Source: Streptomyces sp. CBMA123 (GTDB lineage: Bacteria; Actinomycetota; Actinomycetes; Streptomycetales; Streptomycetaceae). Taken from it: DNA of 37,746 bases. The DNA is taken from positions 1 through 37,746 of the forward strand of contig NZ_MECK01000617.1 of assembly GCF_014596465.1 (NCBI RefSeq), given 5' to 3'. The notes under the pieces were generated by a model. That model saw only the letters and a program-made list of their open reading frames with translations. It was not told where the DNA came from and did not search any database. The translations under genes and the position numbers were made by a program. Below are positions 1 to 7,346 of this stretch, piece after piece. Position 1 is the stretch's first letter; every line of letters begins with the position of its first letter.

Positions 1-351
1 CAGGCGTTCGCGCAGCTGCTCGCGCAGCGGGTCGGGGCGGCCGAAGCGGGGCGGCTCGGGGTCGTCGGGCACCGGCGGCGGCGAGCCGCGCAGGGCCTCG
101 GGGGTGCCGACGCCGAGCGGGAAGAACAGGTCGAAGGCGGCGTCGAAGACGGCCCGCTGGCCGTCCGAGCGCAGCAGGGCGGCGGCCAGGCCCGCCCGCA
201 TCTGCTCGCGGTCGGTGAAGCCGAGGACGTCGAGCACGGCGGCGGCGTCCACCGTCTCGGACGGGCCGATCCGCAGGCCGTGCCCGCGCAGGGCGCGGAC
301 CAGGCCGGTGAGCCGGGCGGCGGTGTCGGTGGGCCCCGGGGTGGTGCTCAC
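1..351 (-). CDS. CoxE/VWA-like protein, N-terminal part (cut by window start)
   Basis: The reverse strand reads from a GTG at 351 and is still open at base 1, giving about 117 residues. The start MSTTPGPTDTAARLTGLVRA and the following helical segment (GLRIGPSETVDAAAVLDVLG) match the N-terminal helical region of CoxE-type VWA proteins, which pair with MoxR ATPases. The metal-binding VWA domain itself would lie beyond the window. The GTG overlaps the stop of the upstream MoxR gene by 4 bases (GTGA), so the two are almost certainly translationally coupled. MoxR-VWA pairs usually act as chaperones or metal-insertion machines for a partner enzyme; the partner is not visible here. Naming it from the N-terminus alone leaves some uncertainty. 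Confidence 0.75.
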   Translation of the reverse strand, partial: MSTTPGPTDTAARLTGLVRALRGHGLRIGPSETVDAAAVLDVLGFTDREQMRAGLAAALLRSDGQRAVFDAAFDLFFPLGVGTPEALRGSPPPVPDDPEPPRFGRPDPLREQLRERL

Positions 352-1238
352 GCGAGGGTGAGCTTCTGGGCGGCCTTCCGGATGTCGTCCTGGTGCTTGA
401 GGATCACTCCGAGGGTGTCCTGGACGACGGCGTCGTCCAGGGTGTCCGCGCCGAGCGCCAGCAGAGTGCGGGCCCAGTCGATGGTCTCGGCGACGGACGG
501 CGCCTTGCGCAGCTCCATCGCGCGCAGCGCGCCGACCACCCGGACCAGCGAGGCGGCCAGGGTGTCGTCCAGGCCGGGCACCTTGAGCCGGACGATCCGG
601 CGCTCCAACTCGGCGTCCGGGTAGTCGAGGTGGAGGAAGAGGCAGCGGCGGCGCAGCGCCTCGGAGAGCTCCCGGGTGGCGTTGGAGGTCAGCAGGACGA
701 AGGGGCGCCGGCTGGCGGTGATGGTGCCGAGTTCGGGGACGGTCACCTGGAAGTCGCTGAGCACCTCCAGCAGCAGCGCCTCCACCTCGACGTCGGCCTT
801 GTCCATCTCGTCGATCAGCAGGACGGTGGGCTCCTCGCCGCGGATGGCGGTGAGCAGCGGGCGGGTGAGCAGGAACTCCTCGCCGAAGATGTCGCCGCGG
901 GCCTGGTCCCAGCCCTCGTCGCGGCCGGCGGTGATCCGCAGCAACTGCTTGGCGTGGTTCCACTCGTAGAGCGCCCGGGCCTCGTCGATGCCCTCGTAGC
1001 ACTGCAGCCGTACCAGCCGGGCCGCGCCCAGTGCGGCGACGGCCTTGGCGAGTTCGGTCTTGCCGACCCCGGCGGGGCCCTCGACCAGCAGCGGCTTGCC
1101 GAGCCGGTCGGCCAGGAAGACGGTGGTGGCCACGGCGGGGGAGGCGAGGTAGCCGGTGGCGGCGAGCCGCTCGGCGGTGTCCGCCACCGAGGTGAAGAAT
1201 CCCGTGCCGTCGCCGTTCCCGCTGCTGCCGCTGGCCAT
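348..1238 (-). CDS. MoxR-family AAA+ ATPase
   Basis: A 296-residue cytoplasmic AAA+ ATPase of the MoxR type. Walker A is GPAGVGKT (about residues 54-61) and Walker B is VLLIDEMDKAD (about 139-149). The YEGIDEARALYEW segment and the GEEFLLTRPLL region between them are typical of MoxR, as is the later LTSNATRELSEALRRRC sensor/arginine region. Family members work as hexamers with a VWA-domain partner to activate or insert cofactors into other proteins. The downstream gene, overlapping by 4 bases, looks like that partner (CoxE-like). The ATG at 1238 precedes a Ser/Gly-rich stretch of a dozen residues, so a slightly later start is possible. Length is normal for the family. Confidence 0.93.
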   Translation of the reverse strand: MASGSSGNGDGTGFFTSVADTAERLAATGYLASPAVATTVFLADRLGKPLLVEGPAGVGKTELAKAVAALGAARLVRLQCYEGIDEARALYEWNHAKQLLRITAGRDEGWDQARGDIFGEEFLLTRPLLTAIRGEEPTVLLIDEMDKADVEVEALLLEVLSDFQVTVPELGTITASRRPFVLLTSNATRELSEALRRRCLFLHLDYPDAELERRIVRLKVPGLDDTLAASLVRVVGALRAMELRKAPSVAETIDWARTLLALGADTLDDAVVQDTLGVILKHQDDIRKAAQKLTLA

Positions 1239-1357
1239 CTGACCCGCCCCGTTCCGGTTCGCCGTGCCCGTGCCGTCGGGCTCGTCGCGCCGGGCCCGTG
1301 CGGCGCCACCCTACCGGCCGGTCACTTGCTTGTCTCGGGGGATCGGCCGGTGCGGTG

Positions 1358-1397
1358 GAGCGGCGTACGCCGGGCCGTGGCCCGCCGTACGCCGCTC
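1358..1397. terminator. Strong hairpin between secreted-protein gene and moxR
   Basis: Two 19-base arms (1358-1376 and 1379-1397, beginning GAGCGGCGTACGCC) are complementary with one mismatch and a 2-base loop. It lies 25 bases past the stop of the minus-strand gene ending at 1422 and before moxR, so it most likely terminates the former. No U-tract follows, as is usual in actinomycetes. Confidence 0.65.
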
Positions 1398-1421
1398 GCG
1401 TGGATCCGCCGGCCCGGGGCG

Positions 1422-2093
1422 TCAGTTGACGTACAGGACCGGGCTGCCGGCGACCGAGGTGTCGGTGACCGGGCCGTAGCTGGCGCTGAAGTAGCCGGTC
1501 GAGAAGCACAGGCCCGGGCCGGAGACCAGGGTGGCGGCCTGGTTGGCGAAGCTGATGCTGTTGCCGATGTTCGAGGTGGAGCCGGTGATGCCGCTGGGGC
1601 TCTGGTAGACGCAGTTCACGGTGCCCAGCAGGGTGTTCAGGACCACCGTGATGCCGACCGGGCCGGCGCTGGTGCCGTTGAGCGAGACGTTGTTGCCGGA
1701 GCCCGAGGTGACGGTGTTGGTGTACGGCAGGCTGGTGGCGGTGACGCTCTGCACGCTCATGACGCCGAAGACGCTGGAGGTGCAGGAGTCGAAGGACTGG
1801 CTGTTGAGCTGCTCGGTCGCGCTGCCGGGAGCGGCCGGGTTGGACGTCACGGTCGCGGAGAACGAGGAGTTGGCACAGCTCACCCCGTTGGTGCTGCCGG
1901 GGCCGTCGGTGAAGGTGGCGGCGGTGCCGGAGGCCAGGTTGGCGACCAGGGTGTCGCCGACGGCGATGGCCGGGCCGGACGCGCTGCCCTGGGTCATGAC
2001 GGCGGCGGCGTCGGCCTGGGCCGGTGCCACCGCGGCGCCGGTGAGGGCGATGGCGGCGAGGGATGCGGCTGCGAAGGTGCGACGGATGCGCAT
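1422..2093 (-). CDS. Secreted beta-rich protein, function unknown
   Basis: A 223-residue exported protein. The start MRIRRTFAAASLAAIALTGA followed by AVAPAQADA is a clear Sec-type signal peptide, with cleavage probably after AQA. The mature part is rich in Ser, Thr, Gly, Val and Asn and has four cysteines (in VSCANS, DSCTSS, VNCVYQ and GLCFST), which suggests two disulfides. It resembles small Streptomyces secreted proteins often annotated only as signal-sequence-domain proteins; no enzymatic motif is visible. The ATG at 2093 is chosen because it begins the signal peptide and has a GAGAGG ribosome site upstream; the longer reading frame extending to 2510 is an artefact of skewed intergenic DNA. 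It is divergent from the TetR gene but nearly 600 bases away. Confidence 0.8.
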   Translation of the reverse strand: MRIRRTFAAASLAAIALTGAAVAPAQADAAAVMTQGSASGPAIAVGDTLVANLASGTAATFTDGPGSTNGVSCANSSFSATVTSNPAAPGSATEQLNSQSFDSCTSSVFGVMSVQSVTATSLPYTNTVTSGSGNNVSLNGTSAGPVGITVVLNTLLGTVNCVYQSPSGITGSTSNIGNSISFANQAATLVSGPGLCFSTGYFSASYGPVTDTSVAGSPVLYVN

Positions 2094-2691
2094 GAGGGTG
2101 CCTCTCTCCGTCCGGGGGACGGGTGGGGGATCCCCGCGTGCCGGAGTGGTGGTGTGCACGGCGGGGGGAGGTGCATGGCGTACCGGGAGCCCCGCCGGAC
2201 CGCGGCTGCGGGCGGGCCCGGCGCCACGGGCCCGCCCGTGCGGTAGGGCGGTGTTCGTGCAGTGCGGCGGTGTTCTGCCGTGCGGCGTCGCGGTGCGACG
2301 GCGTTTCGCGAGGTACGGCGGATCGCCGTGCGGTGCGACGGTGTGGTGCATGGTGGTGGTGCCTGGTGCGGCGTGCGTGGTACATCGTGCGAGGGGCCCG
2401 TACGGCGGTGCCGGGTACGGCAGTTCGGTACCCGGCGGGCCGGAGGGTTCGGTCCGGTGCCCGGCGGCACGGCGTGCGGCCGTGCGGACGTGCGGTGGTG
2501 CGGGGTGCACGGGCGGCTGCCACCGCCGCGGACCCGGATCGGCCCTGGTCCGGTGGCCCGGGCGGCTCGCCCGGGGCCGTCGGAGCCCCTGGTTTCCGCC
2601 GGTGGTGGCCTGCGCACCGACCGGTTGGAAACCTGGCAGTGTTGTAAACCCGGCGTTCCGTCAATGTCAATACAGGACACAGGAGTTGGTG
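2094..2691. other. 598-bp G-skewed, quasi-repetitive intergenic region
   Basis: There is no convincing gene here. From about 2230 to 2530 the plus strand is strongly G-over-C (for example 2341-2400 has about 30 G and 12 C) and is built of recurring short words such as GTGCGG, GTGCGACGG and GTACGG. The reverse frames give low-complexity His/Pro/Arg/Thr translations with no family resemblance. It probably holds the promoters of the secreted protein (minus) and the TetR gene (plus); a ribosome site AGGAG at 2681-2685 serves the latter. A minus-strand transcript would be C-rich and G-poor. Confidence 0.6.
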
Positions 2692-3444
2692 ATGGATACC
2701 AAAAACCTCCGGAGTGCCGACGTGGTCCTGCTGCCAGGTGCCCGGACCGGCCGGGACCCGGCCAGGTCGATCAAGCCGGGCCCGCGCCGGCTGCCCGCCG
2801 GAGTGGTCGCCGCGACCCAGCGCGAGCGGCTGCTGGACGGGCTGGTCCGGACGGTGGCCGAACGCGGCTACCAGCACGCGACGGTGAGCGACATCTGCCG
2901 CGCGGCGGGCGTGACCAGGCCGGTCTTCTACGAGCTGTTCAGCGGCAAGGAGGACGCCTTCCTGGCCGCGCACCGGTACGGGACGGGGGTGGTGATCCGG
3001 CGGATGGCGGCGGCCTTCGCGGCCGAATCCGATTGGTGCGCCGGGATTCGGCAGGCGCTCGGGGCGATGCTCCAACTCCTCGCCGGGACACCGTCCTTCG
3101 CGACCATGGCGGTGATCGAGATCGAGGCGGTCGGCCCGGACGGGCGGCGCGAGCGCGATCAACTCCTCACCCGGTTCCGGGTGTTCTTCGCCGAGGTGCC
3201 CCAACTCCCGGGCGGGGTAGGGGTGCAGGAGATGACCGATGCGGTGGTGGGTGGCGTCTACAGCGCGGTGTACCGCCGGATAGCCGCCGGCTGCACCGAT
3301 CAACTTCCCGAGTTACTACCGGCGTTGAGCATGTTCTGCCTCGCGCCGTTCCTCGGGCCGGCCGAGGCGGCCAGGCGGCTCGGGTCGAGGATCGGTGAAG
3401 ATCCTTCGTGCACCCGTATTGACCCGGCGAATACCGGGCAGTAG
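2692..3444 (+). CDS. TetR/AcrR-family regulator with a TTA codon
   Basis: A 250-residue TetR-type repressor. The DNA-binding domain spans about residues 42-90, with the helix-turn-helix HATVSDICRAAGVTRPVFYELF (about 62-83) and the typical FSGKEDAFLAA ending. The C-terminal ligand domain (about 100-240) has no recognised ligand signature. The ATG at 2692 has AGGAG 6 bases upstream; the N-terminal tail of about 35 residues is longer than usual. Codon 208 is TTA (3313-3315), very rare in this GC-rich context, so translation may depend on the bldA leucyl-tRNA and be tied to development. It precedes the DUF6230-DUF6114 pair, separated by a strong hairpin, and faces away from the secreted-protein gene; one of these is its likely target. 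Confidence 0.88.
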   Translation: MDTKNLRSADVVLLPGARTGRDPARSIKPGPRRLPAGVVAATQRERLLDGLVRTVAERGYQHATVSDICRAAGVTRPVFYELFSGKEDAFLAAHRYGTGVVIRRMAAAFAAESDWCAGIRQALGAMLQLLAGTPSFATMAVIEIEAVGPDGRRERDQLLTRFRVFFAEVPQLPGGVGVQEMTDAVVGGVYSAVYRRIAAGCTDQLPELLPALSMFCLAPFLGPAEAARRLGSRIGEDPSCTRIDPANTGQ

Positions 3445-3460
3445 CTTCCCAGTTACTCAA

Positions 3461-3517
3461 CGCGCTCCGACCGGATCCGCCCCGCTGCCGAGGGGCGGAC
3501 GGCCCGGTCGGAGCGCG
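3461..3517. terminator. Two-tier hairpin after the TetR gene
   Basis: An outer 14-bp perfect stem (CGCGCTCCGACCGG at 3461-3474 with its complement at 3504-3517) encloses a second perfect 8-bp stem (TCCGCCCC at 3476-3483 with GGGGCGGA at 3492-3499). It sits 17 bases after the tetR stop and 67 bases before the DUF6230 start. It may terminate tetR or act as a partial terminator or attenuator for the downstream pair. Confidence 0.7.
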
Positions 3518-3583
3518 GAACGCTGTCCGCGCCAGGGCAACGTGCCAGTGCCTGCACACCCAATCCATTCACAGGGAGCACAC

Positions 3584-4240
3584 ATGGCCATGTCCGAGGA
3601 AGCCGCCGCCGCGGCGGAAACGCCGCCGACGCCGACCGGGACCAGAAGAGGACGGGTCCGGATGAAGCGCTCTGCCCTGATGGCCGTACCGGCCGTCGCG
3701 GTCGGGGGCATCCTGATGACCCTCACCGCCCAGGGCGTGCTCGCCGCGCAGTTCTCCATCTCCGGCATGCCGTTCACCATCACCGCCGACAAGCTCGACG
3801 GCGACGGCTTCGCCCAGTTCGGCTCGCTGGACCACATGATCCCCGGCAGCCCCAACCAGGGCCACACCGGCGGTCAGGTGCTGGTGGCGGTCTCGGCGAT
3901 CAAGACCGCCGAGATCACCAACCTGTGCCAGAGCGTGGACCTCGGCGGCGTCAGCCTGGTGATCCGTGCGGGCGACCAGGGCACTCCGGTCTCCGCCTCC
4001 GACCTCACCACCGACTCCGATCTGCTGTCCGGCGACGCGGAGTTCAAGAACATCGAGATCGGCGGCGACGCCAGCACCTACACCAAGGCCGGCCCGGTCG
4101 GGAAGGGCCAGCCGGGCGTCTTCGGCCAGCAGGCCGACCACGTCCAGCTGACCCACCTCAACCAGCACAACTACGCGAGCACCGCCGTCGGGTTCAAACT
4201 GCCCAACCTGCGGCTGAGCTTCAGCTCCAAGGGCTGCTGA
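3584..4240 (+). CDS. DUF6230-family envelope protein
   Basis: A 218-residue protein of the actinobacterial DUF6230 family, historically mislabelled cholesterol esterase. An Ala/Thr-rich cytoplasmic tail with a basic RRGRVRMKR patch leads into one hydrophobic segment (about residues 31-54), then an extracytoplasmic domain starting AAQFSISGMPFTITADKL. The domain is rich in beta-type sequence and ends with cysteine (SSKGC); another cysteine lies in NLCQS, so one disulfide is possible. The ATG at 3584 is preferred because AGGGAG lies 5 bases upstream; a second ATG follows at 3590. The stop is 2 bases before the next gene, so the two form an operon. Biochemical function is not established; the pair probably forms an envelope complex. 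Confidence 0.82.
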   Translation: MAMSEEAAAAAETPPTPTGTRRGRVRMKRSALMAVPAVAVGGILMTLTAQGVLAAQFSISGMPFTITADKLDGDGFAQFGSLDHMIPGSPNQGHTGGQVLVAVSAIKTAEITNLCQSVDLGGVSLVIRAGDQGTPVSASDLTTDSDLLSGDAEFKNIEIGGDASTYTKAGPVGKGQPGVFGQQADHVQLTHLNQHNYASTAVGFKLPNLRLSFSSKGC

Positions 4241-4242
4241 GC

Positions 4243-4836
4243 ATGGCGGAGTCCGTACCGGAGCAGGCCGGGACCGGCGAGGGCGCCGCCGCGCGGACCG
4301 AGGAGGTGACGGTCGAGGGGACGGCCGCCACGCCCGCCGCGCCGGCCGCCTCCGTCGCCGGCCCCGCCGCCGCTCCCTCGGGAGCCATCGCGAACGCCGC
4401 GCCCGCGAGCCCCGCGGGACCGGCCAAACGCGACTGGCGGGGCAACCGGCCGTTCTGGGGCGGGCTGCTGGTGACGCTCGGCGGTGCCGAGATCCTGTTG
4501 ACGCTGTGGGCCCCGCTTCCCCTTCTGCTGCACATCTCGCTGGTCGGCCTGGCCGGCTACCTGGTGCCGGCGGTGATGGTGCTGTGCGGCCTGCTGATCC
4601 TGTTCAACCCGACCCAGCGGCTGTTCTACTCCATCCTCGCCGTGCTGGCCTCGCTGGGCAGCTGGGTGACCTCCAACCTGGGCGGTTTCGTGATCGGGAT
4701 GCTGCTCGGGATGGTGGGCGCCTGTCTGACCTTCGGGTGGCTGCCCGACCAGCCGCTGCGCCGTGGGCGGCAGCGGCGGGAGGACCGGCGCGCGAAGCGC
4801 CGGGCGGGGGCCGGGGCCAGGACGGCCGGGGTCTGA
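4243..4836 (+). CDS. DUF6114-family integral membrane protein
   Basis: A 197-residue membrane protein. Residues 1-62 are a low-complexity Ala/Pro/Gly/Glu tail, then WRGNRPFWGG leads into about four hydrophobic segments (roughly 72-93, 97-121, 126-142, 147-166), and the C-terminus is an Arg-rich cytoplasmic tail. This arrangement and the FNPTQRLFYS loop fit the DUF6114 family, which occurs beside DUF6230 in streptomycetes. It starts 2 bases after the DUF6230 stop and is certainly cotranscribed. Its role is unknown; partnership with the extracytoplasmic DUF6230 protein is inferred from the conserved pairing. A 14-bp tandem repeat array begins at its last codons. Confidence 0.82.
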   Translation: MAESVPEQAGTGEGAAARTEEVTVEGTAATPAAPAASVAGPAAAPSGAIANAAPASPAGPAKRDWRGNRPFWGGLLVTLGGAEILLTLWAPLPLLLHISLVGLAGYLVPAVMVLCGLLILFNPTQRLFYSILAVLASLGSWVTSNLGGFVIGMLLGMVGACLTFGWLPDQPLRRGRQRREDRRAKRRAGAGARTAGV

Positions 4837-4925
4837 GGACCCGCGCCCGAGGGGTCGGGTCCGAGCGCTGGGGTCCGAGGGCTCGGGCCTGAGGCTTCGG
4901 ACCTGAGGCTTCGGGGCCGAGAGGC
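4828..4925. repeat. Seven 14-bp degenerate tandem repeats
   Basis: Seven consecutive 14-base units start at 4828, 4842, 4856, 4870, 4884, 4898 and 4912, with consensus near CGGGTCCGAGGGCT. Units 3 and 4 (CGGGCCTGAGGCTT and CGGACCTGAGGCTT) differ at one base. The first unit contains the stop codon of the DUF6114 gene. There is no coding explanation. Confidence 0.75.
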
Positions 4926-4964
4926 AGGGGACCGCGGGAAGGTTCCGCCGGGAGTCATCGGCGG

Positions 4965-5008
4965 CGCCCCGCGCACCGGTGGTGGGAGAGCACCGGGTGC
5001 GCGGGGCG
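4965..5008. terminator. Bidirectional terminator hairpin
   Basis: The arms CGCCCCGCGCACCGGT (4965-4980) and ACCGGGTGCGCGGGGCG (4992-5008) are complementary with one bulged base and an 11-base loop. It lies between the convergent DUF6114 gene (ends 4836) and the alcohol dehydrogenase gene (ends 5054) and can serve both. Confidence 0.8.
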
Positions 5009-5053
5009 TTCCGTCCGGTTGCCGGCGGGCGGCGGGCGGCAGGCGGCAGGCGG

Positions 5054-6181
5054 TCAGATGGTCGAGGCGTCGATCACGAAGCGGAACCGGACGTCGCCGG
5101 CCAGCACCCGCCGGAACGCCTCGTCGATCTGCTCGGCCCGGATCAGCTCGATCTGCGCCGTGATGCCGTGCTCGGCGCAGAAGTCCAGCATCTCCTGGGT
5201 CTCCGGCAGCCCGCCGATCGCCGAACCCGCCAGCGAGCGGCGCCCGATGGCCAGCGGGAACGGGTGCAGCGAGACCGGCTTCTCCGGCACGCCGACCTGC
5301 ACCATCGTGCCGTCGGTGCGCAGCAGGCCGATGTAGGCGGTCAGGTCGAGATCGGCGGAGACCGTGTTGACGATCAAGTCGAAGCGGCCCGCGAGCTCCT
5401 CGAAGGTCGCCGGGTCGGAGGTGGCCCGGTAGTGGTCCGCGCCGAGCCGCAGCCCGTCCTCGCGCTTGCGCAGCGACTGGCTCAGCACGGTGACCTCCGC
5501 GCCCATCGCGTGGGCCAGCTGCACGCCCATGTGGCCGAGCCCGCCCAGGCCCACGATCGCGACCTTCTTGCCCGGCCCGGCGCCCCAGTGCGCCAGCGGC
5601 GAGTACAGCGTGATGCCCGCGCACAGCAACGGCGCGGCGGCGTCCAGCGGCAGGGCGTCGGGGATGCGCAGCGCGTACGCCTCGTCCACGACCAGCTCCC
5701 TGGCGTAGCCGCCGTAGGTGGGCCGGCCGTCCTTGCCGGTGGCGTTGTAGGTGAAGACCATGCCGCCCTCACCGGTGCAGTACTGCTGCAGGCCGGCCCG
5801 GCAGTTGTCGCACTCCCGGCAGGAGTCGACGAAGCAGCCGACCCCGACCCGGTCGCCGACCCGCCAGCGGGTGACGCCCGGGCCGACCTCGCTCACCACG
5901 CCCGCGATCTCGTGGCCCGGGACCATCGGGAAGATCCCGTCGCCCCAGTCCTCGCCGACCTGGTGGATGTCGGAGTGGCAGATGCCGCAGAACTTGATGT
6001 CGATCAGGATGTCGTGCTCGCCGACGGCGCGCGTGGTGACAGTGGTCCTCGCCAGCGGGGCGTGCGGGAGCCGGGCCGCGTAGGCGGCGACGGTGCGGGT
6101 GGCGGCGGTGTCCGGGGTCGTGCTCTGCTCCGTGCTACCGGTCGTGCCATCGATCGTGCGCTGCGTCGTCTCGTTCGTCAT
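5054..6181 (-). CDS. Zinc-dependent NAD(P)-alcohol dehydrogenase
   Basis: A 375-residue medium-chain dehydrogenase of the cinnamyl-alcohol/YahK type. Catalytic zinc ligands are visible at Cys65 (CGICHSDIH) and His90 (GHEIAG); structural-zinc cysteines are at 121, 124, 127 and 135 (CRECDNCRAGLQQYC). The Rossmann motif is GLGGLGHMG (211-219). It interconverts primary alcohols and aldehydes, usually with NADPH, in the cytoplasm. The ATG at 6181 gives a 30-residue Thr-rich tail before the conserved core and has only a weak GGTGGG ribosome site, so a later start is possible. It is divergent from the XRE regulator at 6341, with four 15-bp repeats in the gap, and is probably that regulator's target. 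The best-known relatives detoxify aldehydes, but substrate cannot be read from sequence. Confidence 0.92.
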   Translation of the reverse strand: MTNETTQRTIDGTTGSTEQSTTPDTAATRTVAAYAARLPHAPLARTTVTTRAVGEHDILIDIKFCGICHSDIHQVGEDWGDGIFPMVPGHEIAGVVSEVGPGVTRWRVGDRVGVGCFVDSCRECDNCRAGLQQYCTGEGGMVFTYNATGKDGRPTYGGYARELVVDEAYALRIPDALPLDAAAPLLCAGITLYSPLAHWGAGPGKKVAIVGLGGLGHMGVQLAHAMGAEVTVLSQSLRKREDGLRLGADHYRATSDPATFEELAGRFDLIVNTVSADLDLTAYIGLLRTDGTMVQVGVPEKPVSLHPFPLAIGRRSLAGSAIGGLPETQEMLDFCAEHGITAQIELIRAEQIDEAFRRVLAGDVRFRFVIDASTI

Positions 6182-6230
6182 GCCCACCAGACTGCGGCGG
6201 GGCGGCGGGGCCAACCAGACCAGCGCTTGT

Positions 6231-6290
6231 CGTACGAAGACGGCGCGTACGAAGACCGGACGTACGACCGCGGAACGTACGCACGGCAGT
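6231..6290. promoter_or_regulatory. Four 15-bp tandem repeats (CGTACG-headed) in divergent promoter region
   Basis: Four units begin exactly 15 bases apart at 6231, 6246, 6261 and 6276. Each starts with the palindrome CGTACG; the first two are CGTACGAAGACGGCG and CGTACGAAGACCGGA. They sit between the divergent alcohol dehydrogenase and XRE regulator genes, a natural place for an operator array bound by that regulator. Confidence 0.7.
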
Positions 6291-6340
6291 ATCACCCTCG
6301 CCCGCCCCCCGGCCCGTCCGCCCGCCCGCATACTGCAGTC

Positions 6341-7249
6341 ATGGACCAGCGCACCGAACTCAGCGAGTTCCTCCGATCCCGCCGCGCCCGGCTGCGGCCC
6401 GAGGACGTGGGCCTGCCGGAGGGCGCCGGCCGCCGGCGGGTCCCGGGGCTGCGCCGCGAGGAGCTGGCCCAGCTCGCCGGGGTCAGCACCGCCTACTACA
6501 CCCGGCTCGAACAGGGCCACGGCGAGAACGTCTCCGCCGCCGTCCTGGACGCCATCGCCCGGGTGCTGCGCCTGGGCCCCGCCGAGCGCGACCACCTCGG
6601 CCGGCTCACCGAGCCCGCCCGCCGCCGCCCCGGCCGGGCCGCCGCCGCCCGCCCGCAGCGGGTGCGGCCCGCGCTGCGGCAACTGCTGGACTCGATGGAG
6701 GGCGTGCCCGCGTACGTGCTCGGACGGCGGCTGGACATCATCGCCTGGAACCGGCTCGGCACCGCCCTGCTCGGCGACTACGGCGCGATGCCGCCCGAGC
6801 AGCGGAACATGGCCTGGCACGTCTTCCTCGACCCGGCCGCCCGCGCCCTCTTCGAGGACTGGGAGGGCAAGGCCAGCGACGTCGTCGGCCTGCTGCGCCT
6901 GGACGCCGGACGCTACCCGGACGACCCCGGGCTCGCCTCGCTGGTCGGCGAACTCTCCGTCAAGAGCGAGGACTTCCGGCGGCTGTGGGCCACCTACCGG
7001 ATCAAGGACAAGGCCCACGGCACCAAGCGGCTGCGCCACCCGGTGGTCGGCCCGCTCAGCCTGCAGTACGAGACGCTGCGCCCGGCCGGGGACACCGATC
7101 AGGTGCTGGTCGCCTACCACGCCGAACCGGGCTCCGGTTCCGCCGAATCGCTGCGGCTGCTGGCGAGTTGGGACGCCACCGAGCGGCGGGCGGAGAGCGG
7201 CGGACAGACCGGGCCGGCCGGACAGGCCGCGTCCGAGCAGAGCCGGTAG
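6341..7249 (+). CDS. XRE-family regulator with MmyB-like ligand domain
   Basis: A 302-residue regulator. The N-terminal helix-turn-helix spans about residues 5-75 (FLRSRRARLRPEDVGLP, then VPGLRREELAQLAGVSTAYY and TRLEQGHGENVSAAVL), the signature of the actinobacterial XRE/MmyB group. The C-terminal half (about 105-285) carries the MmyB-like ligand-binding fold with VLGRRLDIIAWNRLGTALLGDY and HPVVGPLSLQYETL. Such regulators are commonly divergent from an oxidoreductase gene and repress it until a small aromatic or fatty ligand binds. Here the neighbour is the zinc alcohol dehydrogenase, and the 15-bp repeats lie between them. The ATG at 6341 gives a normal family N-terminus; no strong ribosome site is visible, so the mRNA may be near-leaderless. 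Confidence 0.92.
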   Translation: MDQRTELSEFLRSRRARLRPEDVGLPEGAGRRRVPGLRREELAQLAGVSTAYYTRLEQGHGENVSAAVLDAIARVLRLGPAERDHLGRLTEPARRRPGRAAAARPQRVRPALRQLLDSMEGVPAYVLGRRLDIIAWNRLGTALLGDYGAMPPEQRNMAWHVFLDPAARALFEDWEGKASDVVGLLRLDAGRYPDDPGLASLVGELSVKSEDFRRLWATYRIKDKAHGTKRLRHPVVGPLSLQYETLRPAGDTDQVLVAYHAEPGSGSAESLRLLASWDATERRAESGGQTGPAGQAASEQSR

Positions 7250-7268
7250 CCGCCCGGTCGCGGCGCCG

Positions 7269-7308
7269 AGGGCCGATGGTCCCGGGGGCGCCCGGGGCCA
7301 TCGGCCCT
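7269..7308. terminator. Hairpin after the XRE regulator
   Basis: Perfect 11-bp arms AGGGCCGATGG (7269-7279) and CCATCGGCCCT (7298-7308) enclose a further CCCGGG/CCCGGG inner pairing. It lies 19 bases after the regulator stop and ends 38 bases before the globin-reductase start. Confidence 0.75.
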
Positions 7309-7346
7309 TCTCCCGCCCGCCGGCCCGGCGGTTGACTGGGCAGGTT

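Noticed and set aside
393..2246. 617-residue plus-strand open frame
   Set aside because: It runs antisense through moxR and the secreted-protein gene. The translation is low-complexity Gly/Gln/Val/Asp typical of the complement of GC-rich genes, with no family match.
6231..6290. Possible CRISPR-like array
   Set aside because: Units are 15 bp with no spacers and no cas genes nearby; it is a plain tandem repeat in a promoter region.
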